Positions 41,966-52,759 of a stretch of DNA of 64,000 bases are shown piece by piece. The translations under genes and the position numbers were made by a program. Numbering within the stretch: position 1 is the first letter of the stretch; each line of letters begins with the position of its first letter. This stretch comes from Candidula unifasciata (taxonomy: Eukaryota > Mollusca > Gastropoda > Stylommatophora > Geomitridae): positions 161,001 through 225,000 of the forward strand of contig CAJHNH020000505.1 of the NCBI GenBank assembly GCA_905116865.2, in the 5' to 3' direction. A model generated the notes under the pieces. The model had not been told where the DNA came from and ran no database searches. It saw only the letters and a program-made list of their open reading frames with translations.

Positions 41966-42150
41966 CGTTCAACCCAACCAGGACATCACACCAAGTGATA
42001 AACACCCGGCAGGGAAACAAAGTGCCACCATTCGGATGAGGATCACCCGGGGACAGGTCCCAGAAACCCCGTTCAACCTATAGGTTGGGTTTTATTAAGG
42101 ATCTACGGAAATAGCCAGGGTGGCGCTTAAAAAGAAATGGCGTCCGATCA
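41966..42150 (-). repeat. Repeat R1, diverged copy
   Basis: CAACCAGGACATCACACCAA-GTGATAAACACCC, GTGCCACCATTCGGATGAGG, CAGGTCCCAGAAACCCCGTT. It is directly next to the SINE-A tail. Confidence 0.75.
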
Positions 42151-42159
42151 GGTTTAAGT

Positions 42160-42845
42160 CTGACTGACTGACTGACTGTCTACCCCACCAGGACATCACA
42201 CAAGCGATAAACACCCGATGACACAATGTGCCACCATGTGGATGAGGATCACCGTGGAGAGGTCCCAAAAACCGCGTTCAGCCTTTAGGCCATATTTATG
42301 ACCAGGCTTTATTGCGGCCCCTGGCAAGAGCCAGAGTAGGGCTTCAAATAACGAAATATTCCATCCTAAAAAGGACGGGACGTGGATATAAGGTTTAGGT
42401 CTGACTGACTGACTGACTTTCTACCCCACAGGACATCACACAAGCGATAAACAGCCGATGACACAATGTGCCACCATGTGGATAAGGATCACTGTGGAGA
42501 GGTCCCAGAAACTGCGTTCAGCCTTTAGGCCATATTTATGGCCAGGCTTTATTGCGGCCCCTGGCAAGAGCCAGAGTAGGGCTTCAAATAACGAAAAATT
42601 CCACCCTAAAAAGGACGGGAAGTGGATATAAGGTTTAGGTCTGACCGACTGACTGACTTTCTACCCCACAGAACATCACACAAGCGATAAACACCTGATG
42701 ACACAATGTGCCAAAATGTTTGTGAGGATCACCGTGGAGAGGTCCCAGAAACCGCGTTCAGCCTTTAGGCCATATTTTAAAGCCAGGCTATATTGCGGCC
42801 CTTGGCAAGAGCCAGAGTAGGGCTTCAAAGAACGAAAATGTTAAG
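42160..42845 (-). repeat. Tandem triplet of R1, period about 240 bp
   Basis: Three R1 copies begin after GACTGACTGACT at about 42180, 42421 and 42661, each with CTACCCCAC, ACATCACACAAGCGATAAAC, CCGTGGAGAGGTCCCA (small changes) and CCTGGCAAGAGCCAGAGTAG. Each ends with AATTCCA-CCTAAAAAGGACGG and the next (GACT)n run. Amplification as a unit is likely. Confidence 0.85.
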
Positions 42846-42889
42846 GTATTACACAACGTTTAGGTCTTAAATGGCTACCTGGTAAACTC

Positions 42890-43020
42890 CTGTGTGGTAA
42901 AGGTGGCTGGCGTGAAACTGAACATATCACCCAGCAAGTGCCAATTAGTCTATAAAATATAGGTCTAGTCCTATATGCCCAACAGCCCTGAAGGCATGAA
43001 AAGGGCACGTTACTTTCATT
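42890..43020 (+). repeat. SINE-A 3' part
   Basis: GTGCCAATTAGTCTATAAAA-TATAGGTCTAGTCCTATATG then GGCATGAAAAGGGCAC matches the 3' end of SINE-A, opposite to the 28140 copy. Confidence 0.7.
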
Positions 43021-43549
43021 AACTGTCAGCATTACATTTGAAAAACATTTTATGGCAAGGTATGTAATTCGAATTAATGTTGCCTAAAGGTTGTAACTTT
43101 CAGTATTACTTCCCCTGTAAAAATATTTTACTTTTTACTTCCCCTCTGACATAATTCGTACTATTTTAATGTAGTAATTTGGTAAACTCCTCGTGTGAGT
43201 TTCAGGGCCTCAGTTTTTGGGAGAAGAAGAATTGACTCACTGCTCTTTAACAACCACGTCGTAAAAGGCAACAAATTAACGATTTGTTGAAACAGATATT
43301 ACAGTTATCACAGCCTAGATGTAAACAATAACACAATATACCAACCGCTCATTTAACAGCAAAAGCGTGTGGCGAGAAAACGTTCCACGAACTCACACTT
43401 TTTACCAGCACAGAACTGACGAGCACATCACTGGCATAGCTGGAAGGTTGAACAGGGTATGTGGGCTTTACTAAGTTGCTTTTCTATCCATGATGAGATT
43501 TCTGTCGTCTTATAGCTTCAGACTTTCAGATAGCGACCAGGAGACTGAC

Positions 43550-43860
43550 TGACAATACCCCCATCCCCAGGACATCACACCTAGCAATAAATATCTGGTG
43601 ATACAAGGTGTCACTATTGTACCCCACTAGTACATCACACAAACGATAAACACCCGGGGACACAAAGTACCACCATGGGGCTGAGGATGACCCGTGGAGA
43701 GGTCCTGGAAACCCCGTTCAGCCGTTAGACCATTTTTCAGGCTGGGCTATATTTAGGGCCCCCACTAAAAGCCAGGGTGGGGCTTCAAAATAAAAAAAAA
43801 AAATAAAAAAAAAAAAAAAAATTGCATCCCAAAAGGGGGTGACGAGACATACAACGACTG
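43550..43860 (-). repeat. Repeat R1, one partial and one longer copy
   Basis: A partial copy at 43555-43616 and a fuller one at 43617-43850 with CCACTAGTACATCACACAAA-CGATAAACACCC, GTGGAGAGGTCCTGGAAACC and AAAAGCCAGGGTGGGGCTTC, followed by an A-rich run and CATCCCAAAAGGGGGTGACG. Confidence 0.75.
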
Positions 43861-44192
43861 ATCAGGTGGAAGAACACAAACTATATCAAGCTTATTGTTT
43901 GTAGTAAAGTTTGGTTCATGATATTGGAAGTTCAGTATTTGAGATTGATTTAAAACTGAAAATACCGCCATATGTTATGTTAACACCAGGGTTTTGTTTC
44001 AGAAGAAACACAAAAGATGAAAGCACTCATCACAAAGTTTCCAATAAAAAATGCCGGTAAGCACCACAAAGTGTTTATAAGTCATGAAAAAAGGGAATTC
44101 TTAGAAAGGTGCTGGTACTGCATACCGTTGCGTACCTTCAGAAAAAGCCCTGGTTAACACGCACATTTCAAGGAGACATGCTGAAATAATGT

Positions 44193-44199
<7 letters not shown>

Positions 44200-44234
<35 letters not shown>
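44200..44234. repeat. (CA)n microsatellite
   Basis: Uninterrupted CA dinucleotides, about 17 units. Confidence 0.95.
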
Positions 44235-44235
<1 letters not shown>

Positions 44236-44344
44236 CGGCAACTTCACACGTGCTTAGATACTTGAGATAGATAGTGCTGGTTCAAATTGTTGTAGACCTA
44301 TAGCTACTCAAAAAGGGATGGGGGCAATATCCTGCTAGATGTCT

Positions 44345-46010
44345 TTATCTCCATAAGACATGTGTGGTGACGCACGCAGACATAATACAGAGCCCACAGA
44401 TACAATATAACACACACAGATACAGAGTCCACAGATACAATATAACACACACAGATACAGAGTCCACAGATACAATATAACACACACAGATACAGAGTCC
44501 ACAGATACAATATAACACACACAGATACAGAGTCCACAGATACAATATAACACACACAGATACAATGTAACACACACAGATACGATGTAAAGTAGACATA
44601 TACAATATAACGCAGACAGATACAATGTAGAGTCTACAGATACAATATAACGCACACAGATACAATATAGAGTCTACTGATACAATATAACACACTCAGA
44701 TACAATATAGAGTCCACCGAAACCATATAACGCACTTAGATACAATATAACGCACATAGATACAAACTAGAGTCTAAAGATGCAATATAAAACACACAGA
44801 TACAATGCAGAGTTTAGAGACACAATTTAACGCACACAGATACAATATAACGCACACAGATACAATTTTACGCACACAGATACAATATAACGCACACAGA
44901 TGCAATATAAAGCACACAGATACAATATAGAGTCCACAGATACAATATAACGCACACACATACACTGTAGAGACCACATATACAATATAATGCACGCAGA
45001 CATAATATAGAGTCCACAGATATAATATAACGCACTCAGATACAACGTAGAGTCACATATACAATATAACGCACACAGATGCAATATAGATTCTACAGAT
45101 GCAATATAACGCATACCGATACAATATAGAGTCCACAGATACAATACAACGCACACAGATACAATCTAGAGTCCACAGATACAATACAACGCACACATAT
45201 ACAAGGTAGAGTTTACCGATACCATATAACGCAAACTGATGCAATGTAGAAACCACAGATGCAATATAACGCACACAGATACAATGTAGAGTCTACAGAT
45301 ACAATGTAACTTACGCAGACAAAATATAGATACAATATAACATACACAGATTTAATGTAGAGTCCACATATACAATAAAACGCACACAGATACAATAAAA
45401 CGCACACAGGTGTAATATAACTCACACAGATACAATATAACGCACACAGGTATAATAAAACGCACACATATACGATATAGAGTCCACAGATATAATATAA
45501 CGCACACAGGTATAATATAACGCACACAGATACAATATAACGTACACCGATTCAATTCAACGCACACATATACAATATAGAGTCCACAGATGCAATATAA
45601 CGTACGCAGACATAATATAGAGTCCAAAGATACAATATAACGCACACAGATACAATATAACGCACACCGATTCAATTTAACGCACACATATACAAAATAG
45701 AGTCCACAGATGCAATATTACACACGCATACATAATATAGAGTCAAAGGATACAATATAACGCACACAAATACTATATAGAGTCCACAGATACAATATAA
45801 CGCACACCGATTCAATACAACGTACACATATACAGATTCCACAGATGCGATGCAACGCACACATATACAATATCGAGTCCACAGATACGCACACATTTAC
45901 AATATAGAGTTCACATCTACAATATAACGCACACAGATACAATATTGAGCGCACAGCTACATTATTACACGCACAGATACAATATGACGCATACATATAC
46001 AATCATCAAA
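44345..46010. repeat. Minisatellite, 20-bp unit, 40-bp higher order
   Basis: Alternating units GCACACAGATACAATATAAC and AGAGTCCACAGATACAATAT, about 80 in all. 44395-44560 is the most regular part. Minus-strand ORFs rich in Cys, Tyr, Ile and Val come from this repeat and are not genes. Confidence 0.93.
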
Positions 46011-46059
46011 TTATAGTACAAATGACACCAGTATTGAAATACAAGCACGTTAATAGGAA

Positions 46060-46430
46060 TACTAAAAGAGCGCTATTCAACTCAATATTTTTACCAATAC
46101 TGTGCTGTCAAATCTTAAGGTGGTATTCACGATTCAAAAGTAGTGTGGAAATTATTACTAATGCACCTAGACCCGGACGCCAAATTTCTGTTCGTAATGA
46201 TCAACTCATTGCAAAAGTTAGAGAACGGATACAAGAAGATCATTGTTTTACTGTAAGGATGATGGCAGATGAATCTGATGTTAATTAAGAGACCATTCAT
46301 AACATTTTAGTGCAAGATTTTGGCAAGAAAAAAAGGTTGCTTGCCGGTTGGTACCACATTTGTTGTCTGATGACCAAAAACATCAGCGGGTTAAGTACAC
46401 AAGAGACATCATCAAAACAAGAAGGCTAAT
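46060..46430 (+). pseudogene. mariner transposase N-terminal fragment
   Basis: Reads LRWYSRFKSSVEIITNAPRP then GRQISVRNDQLIAKVRERIQ and FTVRMMADESDVN, stop, ETIHNILVQDFGKKK, then with a frame change VPHLLSDDQKHQRVKYTRDI. W-x-x-RF-x-x-G/S...PRPGRP and the helix-turn-helix with ET-x-H-x-IL are the mariner DNA-binding domain. The catalytic DD34D region is absent. Confidence 0.88.
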
Positions 46431-46439
46431 CAAGATAGT

Positions 46440-46640
46440 CCTAGTCTTCCCTTGTGGGATGCAGTTTTTCGTTACTTAAAGCGCCGCCCCGGCTTTTACC
46501 GGGGCCCCTGAATATAGCTGGGCCACACATTTTGTGGCCGTAACGACTTAAAGGAGTTTCTGGGCCCTCTCGACGGGGGATCCTCATCCGCATAGTGACA
46601 GTGTCACCGGGTGTTTATCGCTTGTGTGATGTCCTAATGG
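46440..46640 (-). repeat. Repeat R1 (opposite orientation to 42 kb copies)
   Basis: Plus strand reads CCCTTGTGGGATGCAGTTTT, GGCCCTCTCGACGGGGGATC, CACCGGGTGTTTATCGCTTG then TGTGATGTCCTAATGGGGTA. Strand field follows the ORF-free naming used here only loosely; this copy is inverted relative to those at 42.2-42.8 kb. Confidence 0.8.
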
Positions 46641-46684
46641 GGTACAACAAGCAAGCAAACGTCTAATATCAATGTAACTGGTCA

Positions 46685-46880
46685 TCCCCTCGTGGGATGA
46701 AATATTTCGTTATTTTGAAGCCTTACACTGGCTCTTGCCGCAATATAGCCCAGAAATAAATAGGGCATATGGGCTGAATGCGGTTTCCGGGACCTCTCCG
46801 GGGGTGATCATCATCCACATGGTGGAACTTTGTGTCATCGGGTGTTTATTGCTTGTGTGATGTCCCAGTAGGGTAAAATG
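46685..46880 (+). repeat. Repeat R1 with (CTA)n tail
   Basis: CCTCGTGGGATGAAATATTT, ACTGGCTCTTGCCGCAATAT, GGTTTCCGGGACCTCTCCGG, GGTGTTTATTGCTTGTGTGA then TGTCCCAGTAGGGTAAAATG, followed directly by the (CTA)n tract. Confidence 0.85.
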
Positions 46881-46881
46881 T

Positions 46882-47055
<174 letters not shown>

Positions 47056-47129
47056 GCTGCAAATATACATTTTTTTCGGTTTTATATATTTTCTCGGTAC
47101 AAATACTACTAAACGGCTAATGATATTGA

Positions 47130-47260
47130 CTAGTCATCGCACAATTTTTCGTTATTTCCAAGCCCCACCCTGGCTCTTGCCAGAGCCCGCAAATTAGTCC
47201 GGCCATAAATGTGGCCTAATGGCTGAAGGCAGTTTCTGGAACCTCTCAACGGGTGATCAT
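47130..47260 (+). repeat. Repeat R1, truncated
   Basis: GTCATCGCACAATTTTTCGT, CAAGCCCCACCCTGGCTCTT, GGCTGAAGGCAGTTTCTGGA and ACCTCTCAACGGGTGATCAT. At about 47260 it switches into a LINE tail. Confidence 0.75.
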
Positions 47261-47400
47261 GGCATGGAGTGGTATCAACAAAGGAAGTTGCGGATCGCAG
47301 ATTGTGGACAGGCGTGATCGCCCACGCCAGTCGGAAAGGCACTCGATGATGAAGGGGTTTGTATGAATTAGTTGAGGGCCTATGCTCCACTGAGGGAAAA
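47261..47400 (+). pseudogene. LINE tail fragments
   Basis: 47265-47345 matches 48205-48285 (GATTGTGGACAGGCGTGATC-GCCCACGCCAGTCGG). 47365-47400 (TTAGTTGAGGGCCTATGCTC) matches 53664-53690. So two LINE 3' ends meet here. Confidence 0.65.
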
Positions 47401-47559
47401 GGAGATGGGGAAAGGGGGGGGGGGAGGAAATGACAAACAGAATAAGACAATACTGTATAACTTCCTAACCTTATCTAAAGCGCACTACTCTTTTACATTG
47501 CGACGCAGAAGCCGGAAATTGAGAGCTCAAAAGCTATGAACGCCCACTAATTGTTGTTT

Positions 47560-47560
<1 letters not shown>

Positions 47561-47602
<42 letters not shown>
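47561..47602. repeat. (TG)n microsatellite
   Basis: About 20 uninterrupted TG units followed by GGGTGGAGGGGG. Confidence 0.95.
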
Positions 47603-47607
<5 letters not shown>

Positions 47608-47669
47608 AGGGGGATGACCCATTACGCTCTTTACCCATATATAGACATTATATATAAAAGTGTAAGAAA

Positions 47670-48300
47670 AAGTCGATGGTGTTATTTTAGGACAAGTACA
47701 TACATTTAAATATCTGGGCACATGGATAACATCAGATGGAACATGCATAACTGAGATAATAAACAGAATAGCACAGGCAAAAACTGCATTTTATAAAATG
47801 AAGAATATCTTGTGCAATATATCATTGTCATTGGGAGTTAGAAAAAAGAATTCTTGCTTGATACATACATCCAGTTTTAACAAATGGCTGTGAATCCTGG
47901 ACAATCGGTAGGCAGGCCAAACAATTTCTTGAGGCCTCAGAGATGTGGTTTTACAAAAGAATGCTTAGAATACCTTGGTCAGCCAAAAAGAGCAACCAAG
48001 AGATTTTGAAAGAGGCGGTAGCCCTAAGACAATTTATCACATGACATCAGAAGGAGACAGTCATCATTTTTTCGGCCATGTTTTGAGAAGAGGGAAAATA
48101 GAACATGTTGTGACCACTGGAAAGATCTGTGGAAGGAGGGATAGGGGAAGACAGCGAGAGAAGATTCTTGACAGTCTTGTTGCATGACATGGAAGTGTGT
48201 CGGCACACGAACTGATACATGCTGCAGGAGATCGTGGATTGTGGAGAGGCATGATCGCCCACGCCAGTCGGCAGGGCACCTGATGATGATGATGATGATT
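47670..48300 (+). pseudogene. LINE RT C-terminus and 3' end
   Basis: DGVILGQVHTFKYLGTWITS, CITEIINRIAQAKTAFYKMK, LTNGCESWTIG, EMWFYKRMLRIPWSAKKSNQ, FFGHVLRRGKIEHVVTTGKI, CGRRDRGRQREKILDSL and RGLWRGMIAHASRQGT follow in order with a few frame breaks. Ends in GATGATGATGATGATGA. A shorter copy is inverted at 59280-59515. Confidence 0.88.
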
Positions 48301-48670
48301 TTAAAGTATTTGCCTATACCTTTCACCTTGCGTTAATTATTATATTATAGTTATTTGCCGACCCAGCACATTATTATTATTATTTTTATTATTATTCTGC
48401 CACACTAGGTTGGGATCAAGCTCCATGAGCCTCTCTCCCTTGTCTAGAAAATGTGTAAGGTGTAGATTGCTTCAATATTTTTTGTAATTTTCCTGTTTTT
48501 CACATAATCTTTTCTAGTTTTGTCCAGTCTTCCTTAAAATCGAATTTCTCATGTGGTAAGTGAAATTCACCTCCTCTTAAAAATGTGCACACTGTTTACA
48601 CCACATTCTTGACGTCACATGAATATAATAATGTCTTTTAAATGATTTACACAATTTTTAAACAAATACT
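48301..48670. other. Intergenic, nothing assigned
   Basis: AT-rich with a TATTAT run near 48370-48395. No gene seen. Confidence 0.4.
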
Positions 48671-48674
48671 TAAA

Positions 48675-51535
48675 AAGAGAACGTCCATAGATGGTTGAGG
48701 GAAGTGGGACTGAACGTTCATAGATGGTTGAGGGAAGTGGGACTGAACGTCCATAGATGGTTGAGGGAAGTGGGACTGAACGTCCGTAGATGGTTGAGGG
48801 AAGTGGGACTGAACGTCCGTAGATGGTTGAGGGAAGTGGAACTGAACGTCTGTAGATGGTTGAGGGAAGTAGGACTGAGCGTCTGTAGATGGTTGAGGAA
48901 AGTGGGACTGAACGTCCATAGATGGTTGAGGGAAGTGGGACAGAATGTCAGTAGATGGTTGAGGGAAGTTGGACTGAACGTCCATAGAAATTTGAGGGAA
49001 GTTGGACTGAACGTCCATAGATGGTTGAGGGAAGTGGAAATGAACGTGCATAGATGGTTAAGGGAAGTGGGACTGAACGTCCATAGATGGTTGAGGGATG
49101 TGGGACTGAACGTCCATAGATGGTTGAGGGAGGTGGGACTGAACGTCCATAGATGGTTGAGGGAAGTGGGACTGAACGTCCATAGATGGTAGAGGGAAGT
49201 GGGACAGAATGTCAGTAGATGGTTGAGGGAAGTGGGACTGGACGTCCATAGATGGTTGAGGGAAGTGGGACTGAACGTCCATAGATGGTTGAGGGAAGTG
49301 GGACTGAAAGTCCGTATATATTGAGGGAAGTGGAACTGAACGTCCATAGATGGTTGAGGGAAGTGGAACTGAACGTCCATAGATGGTTGAGGGAAGTGGG
49401 ACTGAACGTTCATAGATGGTTGAGGGAAGTGGGACTGAACGTCCTTAGATGGTTGAGGGAAGTGGGACTGAACGTCCATAGATGGTTGAGGGAAGTGGGA
49501 CCGAACGTCCATAGATTGTTGAGAGAAGTGAGACTGAACGTGCATAGATGGTTGAGGGAAGTGGGACTGAACGTCCATAGATGGTTGAGGGAAGTGGGAC
49601 AGAATGTCAGTAGATGGTTGAGGGAAGTTGGACTGAGCGTCTATAGAAATTTGAGGAAAATGGACTGAACGTCCATAGATGGTTGAGGGAAGTGGGACTG
49701 AACGTGCATAGATTGTTGAGGGAAGTGGGACTGAACGTCCATAGATGGTTGATGGAAGTGGGATAGAATGTCAGTAGATGGGTGAGGGAAGTGGGACTGA
49801 ACGTCCATAAATGGTCGAGGGAAGTGGGACAGAATGTCAGTAGATGGTCGAGGGAAGTGAGACTGAACGTCCATAGATGGTTGAGGGGAGTGGGACAGAA
49901 TGTCAGTAGATGGTCGAGGGAAGTGAGACTGAACGTCCATAGATGGTTGAGGGAAGTGGGACTGAACGTCCATAGATGGTTGAGGGAAGTGGGACAGAAT
50001 GTCAGTAGATGGTTGAGGGAAGTTGGACTGAGCGTCCATAGAAATTTGAGGGAGGTTGGACTAAACGTCCATAGATGGTTGAGGGAAGTGGGACTGAACG
50101 TCCATAGATGGTCGAGGGAAGTGGGACAGAATGTCAGTAGATGGTCGAGGGAAGTGAGACTGAACGTCCATAGATGTTTGAGGGGAGTGAGACAGAATTT
50201 CAGTAGATGGTTGAGGGAAGTTGGACTAAACGTCCATAGAAATTTGAGGGAAGTTGGACTGAACGTCCATAGATGGTTGAGTGAAGTGGAAATGAACGTG
50301 CATAGATGGTTGAGGGAAGTGGGACTGAACGTCCATAGATGGTTGATGGAAGTGGGATAGAATGTCAGTAGATGGTTTAGGGAAGTTGGACTGAACGTCC
50401 ATAGATGGTTGAGGGAAGTGGGACTGAACGTCCATAGATGGTTGAGGGAAGTGGGACTGAACGTCCATAGATGGTTGAGGGAAGTGGGACAGAATGTCCG
50501 TAGATGGTTGGGGCAAGTGGAACTGAACGTTCATAGATGGTTGAGGGAAGTGGGACTGAGCGTCCATAGATGGTTGAGGAAAGTGGGATTGAACGTTCAT
50601 AGAAGGTTGAGGGAAGTGGGACTGAACGTCCTTAGATGGTTGAGGGAAGTGGGACTGAACGTCCATAGATGGTTGAGGGAAGTGGGACTGAACGTCCATA
50701 GATTGTTGAGGGAAGTGAGACTGAATGTCCAGAGATGGTTGAGGGAAGTGGGACTGAACGTCCATAGATGGTTGAGGGAAGTGGGACTCAACGTCCATAG
50801 ATGGTTGAGGGAAGTGAGACTGAACGTCCTTAGATGGTTGAGAGAAGTGGGACTAAACGTCCATAGATGGTCGAGGGAAGTGGGACAGAATGTCAGTAGA
50901 TGGTTGAGGGAAGTTGGACTGAACGTCCATAGATGGTTGGGGGAAGTTGGACTGAACGTCCATAGATGGTTGAGGGAAGTGGAAATGAACGTGTATTTAT
51001 GGTTGAGGGAAGTGGGACTGAACGTCCATAGATGGCTGAGGGAATTGGGACTGAACGTCCATAGATGGTTGAGGGAAGTGGGACTGAACGTCCATAGATG
51101 GTTGAGGAAAGTGGGACTGAACGTCCATAGATGGTTGAGGGAAGTGGTACTGAACGTCCATAGATGGTTGAGGGAAGTGGGACATAATGTCAGTATATGG
51201 TTGAGGGAAGTGGGACTGAACGTCCATAGATGGTTGAGGGAAGTGGGACAGAATGTCAGTAGATGGTTGAGGGAAGTGGGACTGAACGTCCATAGATGGC
51301 TGAGGGAAGTGAGACTGAACGTCCATAGATGGTTGAGGGAAGTGGGACTGAACGTCCATAGATGGTTGAGGAAAGTGGGACTGAACGTCCATAGATGGTT
51401 GAGGGAAGTGGGACTGAACGTCCATAGATGGTTGAGGGAAGTGGAACTGAACGTCCATAGATGTTTGAGGGAAGTGGGACTGAACGTCCATAGATGGTTG
51501 AGGGAAGTGGGACAGAATGTCAGTAGATGGTTGGA
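48675..51535. repeat. Minisatellite, 33-bp unit, about 86 copies
   Basis: Unit GTTGAGGGAAGTGGGACTGA plus ACGTCCATAGATG. Since 33 is 11 codons and the unit lacks stops in several frames, long periodic ORFs run on both strands (up to 376 codons, plus strand REVGLNVHRWL; minus strand SMDVQSHFPQP). A variant unit with GACAGAATGTCAGTAG and a block with ATAGAAATTTGAGGGAAG recur at intervals (48940, 49600, 49990, 50200), showing higher-order duplication. No start context, splice sites or domains suggest a gene. Confidence 0.93.
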
Positions 51536-51817
51536 CTAAGTCCAGTGACAATCTTTTAGGCGACAGAAAATTATAGGTTTAGTGCCCTCATCATCTTTGA
51601 AAATCATAAGGCGTAAGCCTCAGCTCCCCTCTAAAGAATTGTTATTGGGTGGAGGTGTGTGCAGAGAGCCTCATGATGCCCTTGTCACAACATTCAAAGG
51701 AACGTACTAACTTTATTTCAAAATTGTTACAAATTGGGCATGCAGGGCCGTCCTACATTTCCGCTCTTCCAAGCATTCATCTTTCAGACAGCAGTTACGT
51801 TTTTATATACAAAGCAT
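51536..51817. other. Intergenic, nothing assigned
   Basis: No gene or repeat recognised between the 33-bp array and SINE-D. Confidence 0.4.
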
Positions 51818-52021
51818 GCCCGGCTCTCTAGCGTAGTTGGAGCGGGTGACGAACTCCTTGTGGTCCGGGTTCACTCCCGTGGGTAGGCAGAAAAGCCACA
51901 TTTATCCCAGATTTACGGTATTTACAATGGAATCAAGGCCGAACGGTTGCGATATCCATAATACCGAGCCTAAGGGTTAACAACTCATGGCTTCTGGATA
52001 CTAAAACAAACAAACAAACAA
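51818..52021 (+). repeat. SINE-D, complete, with target duplication
   Basis: tRNA-like head with A box TAGCGTAGTTGG and B box GGGTTCACTCCC, a body of about 130 bp and an (AAAC)n tail at 52002-52020. It is flanked by ATACAAAGCAT (51807-51817) and ATACACAGCAT (52022-52032), an 11-bp duplication with one mismatch. It does not fold as a normal tRNA, so it is not a tRNA gene. Confidence 0.8.
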
Positions 52022-52032
52022 ATACACAGCAT

Positions 52033-52319
52033 ATTATCTTTATATGTCACATAATTAAAAATACAAAGACATGGATGACAAATTCATACCTGCGCTTCCG
52101 CTGCTTATGATACCTAACTCTGTGCATCATTTTGTGAAAAAATACACAGTCGGTTCCCTTTATACTTACCAATGTTTTATTTCACATAGAAAGTTTCTTG
52201 GAAGTTTGAAAGTGTTTTCACTCCAAATGTTTTATGTGTAACATAGCAGTTATAATGTATGTCTAATATTTGCCATATTCTTTCCAGCTTGACCTAGAAA
52301 TAAAAAGTTATTAACTATC
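52033..52319. other. Intergenic, nothing assigned
   Basis: AT-rich, no feature recognised. Confidence 0.4.
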
Positions 52320-52515
52320 AGGCATATTGGGAAAATAAGGCTATACTTTTATTTTTATAGACCAATTGACACTCAATGGTTGCTATGATCAACATCTCGC
52401 CGCCTGACTTTACTTTCGAGGACGATACCTGATACCTACATAACGCTGGTCGATCTAAGAGCAAAGGTCATTTTTGAAGTCCGGCTCCGTCAGAAACCGA
52501 ACCCACGACCTTAAT
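52320..52515 (-). repeat. SINE-A with part of the tRNA-like head
   Basis: Reverse complement starts GGTCGTGGGTTCGGTTTCTG (B box), ACGGAGCCGGACTTC, AAAAATGACC, then the SINE-A body to TTGGTCTATAAAAATAAAAG. It links the head seen at 57960-58090 with the body seen at 28140. Confidence 0.75.
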
Positions 52516-52535
52516 GCACGTACGTTATCATACAT

Positions 52536-52708
52536 CAGGGGGTCTCCGTGACGAAGTGGTTTTGCCGTTTGCCTCGCGCTCTGAAGGTCGTGGGTTCGTT
52601 TCACGCGGTGCAGTTCAGTTCACGGTAACAATTTTTTGGGAGATCCCTGGGGTTGTCGCCGGTGCTATGAAGGTCGTACTCTGTGCGACGCTTTTGGCAG
52701 GCAGATAA
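52536..52708 (+). repeat. SINE-B copy 3, best preserved
   Basis: GGGGTCTCCGTGACGAAGTG-G carries an A-box-like TGACGAAGTGG and GGTCGTGGGTTCGTTTC a B box. The body runs CACGGTAACAATTTTTTGGG to TGTGCGACGCTTTTGGCAGG. Copies 1 and 2 are in the kinesin introns. Confidence 0.7.
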
Positions 52709-52759
52709 GCTGTTCTGAAAAGAGAAAGAGACGGTGATGTCGTTTGTCGCCCCTACTAT

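Noticed and set aside
44335..46002. Cys/Tyr-rich minus-strand ORFs as secreted or membrane peptides
   Set aside because: They are translations of the 20-bp minisatellite; each is broken wherever the unit varies.
48675..51535. Very long periodic ORFs (up to 376 codons) on both strands as repeat-protein genes
   Set aside because: They follow from a 33-bp unit without stops. Both strands and several frames are equally open, and there is no start context, splice signal or known domain.
51818..51890. Functional tRNA gene
   Set aside because: A and B boxes are present but the ends do not pair as an acceptor stem, and the sequence continues into a SINE body and A-rich tail.
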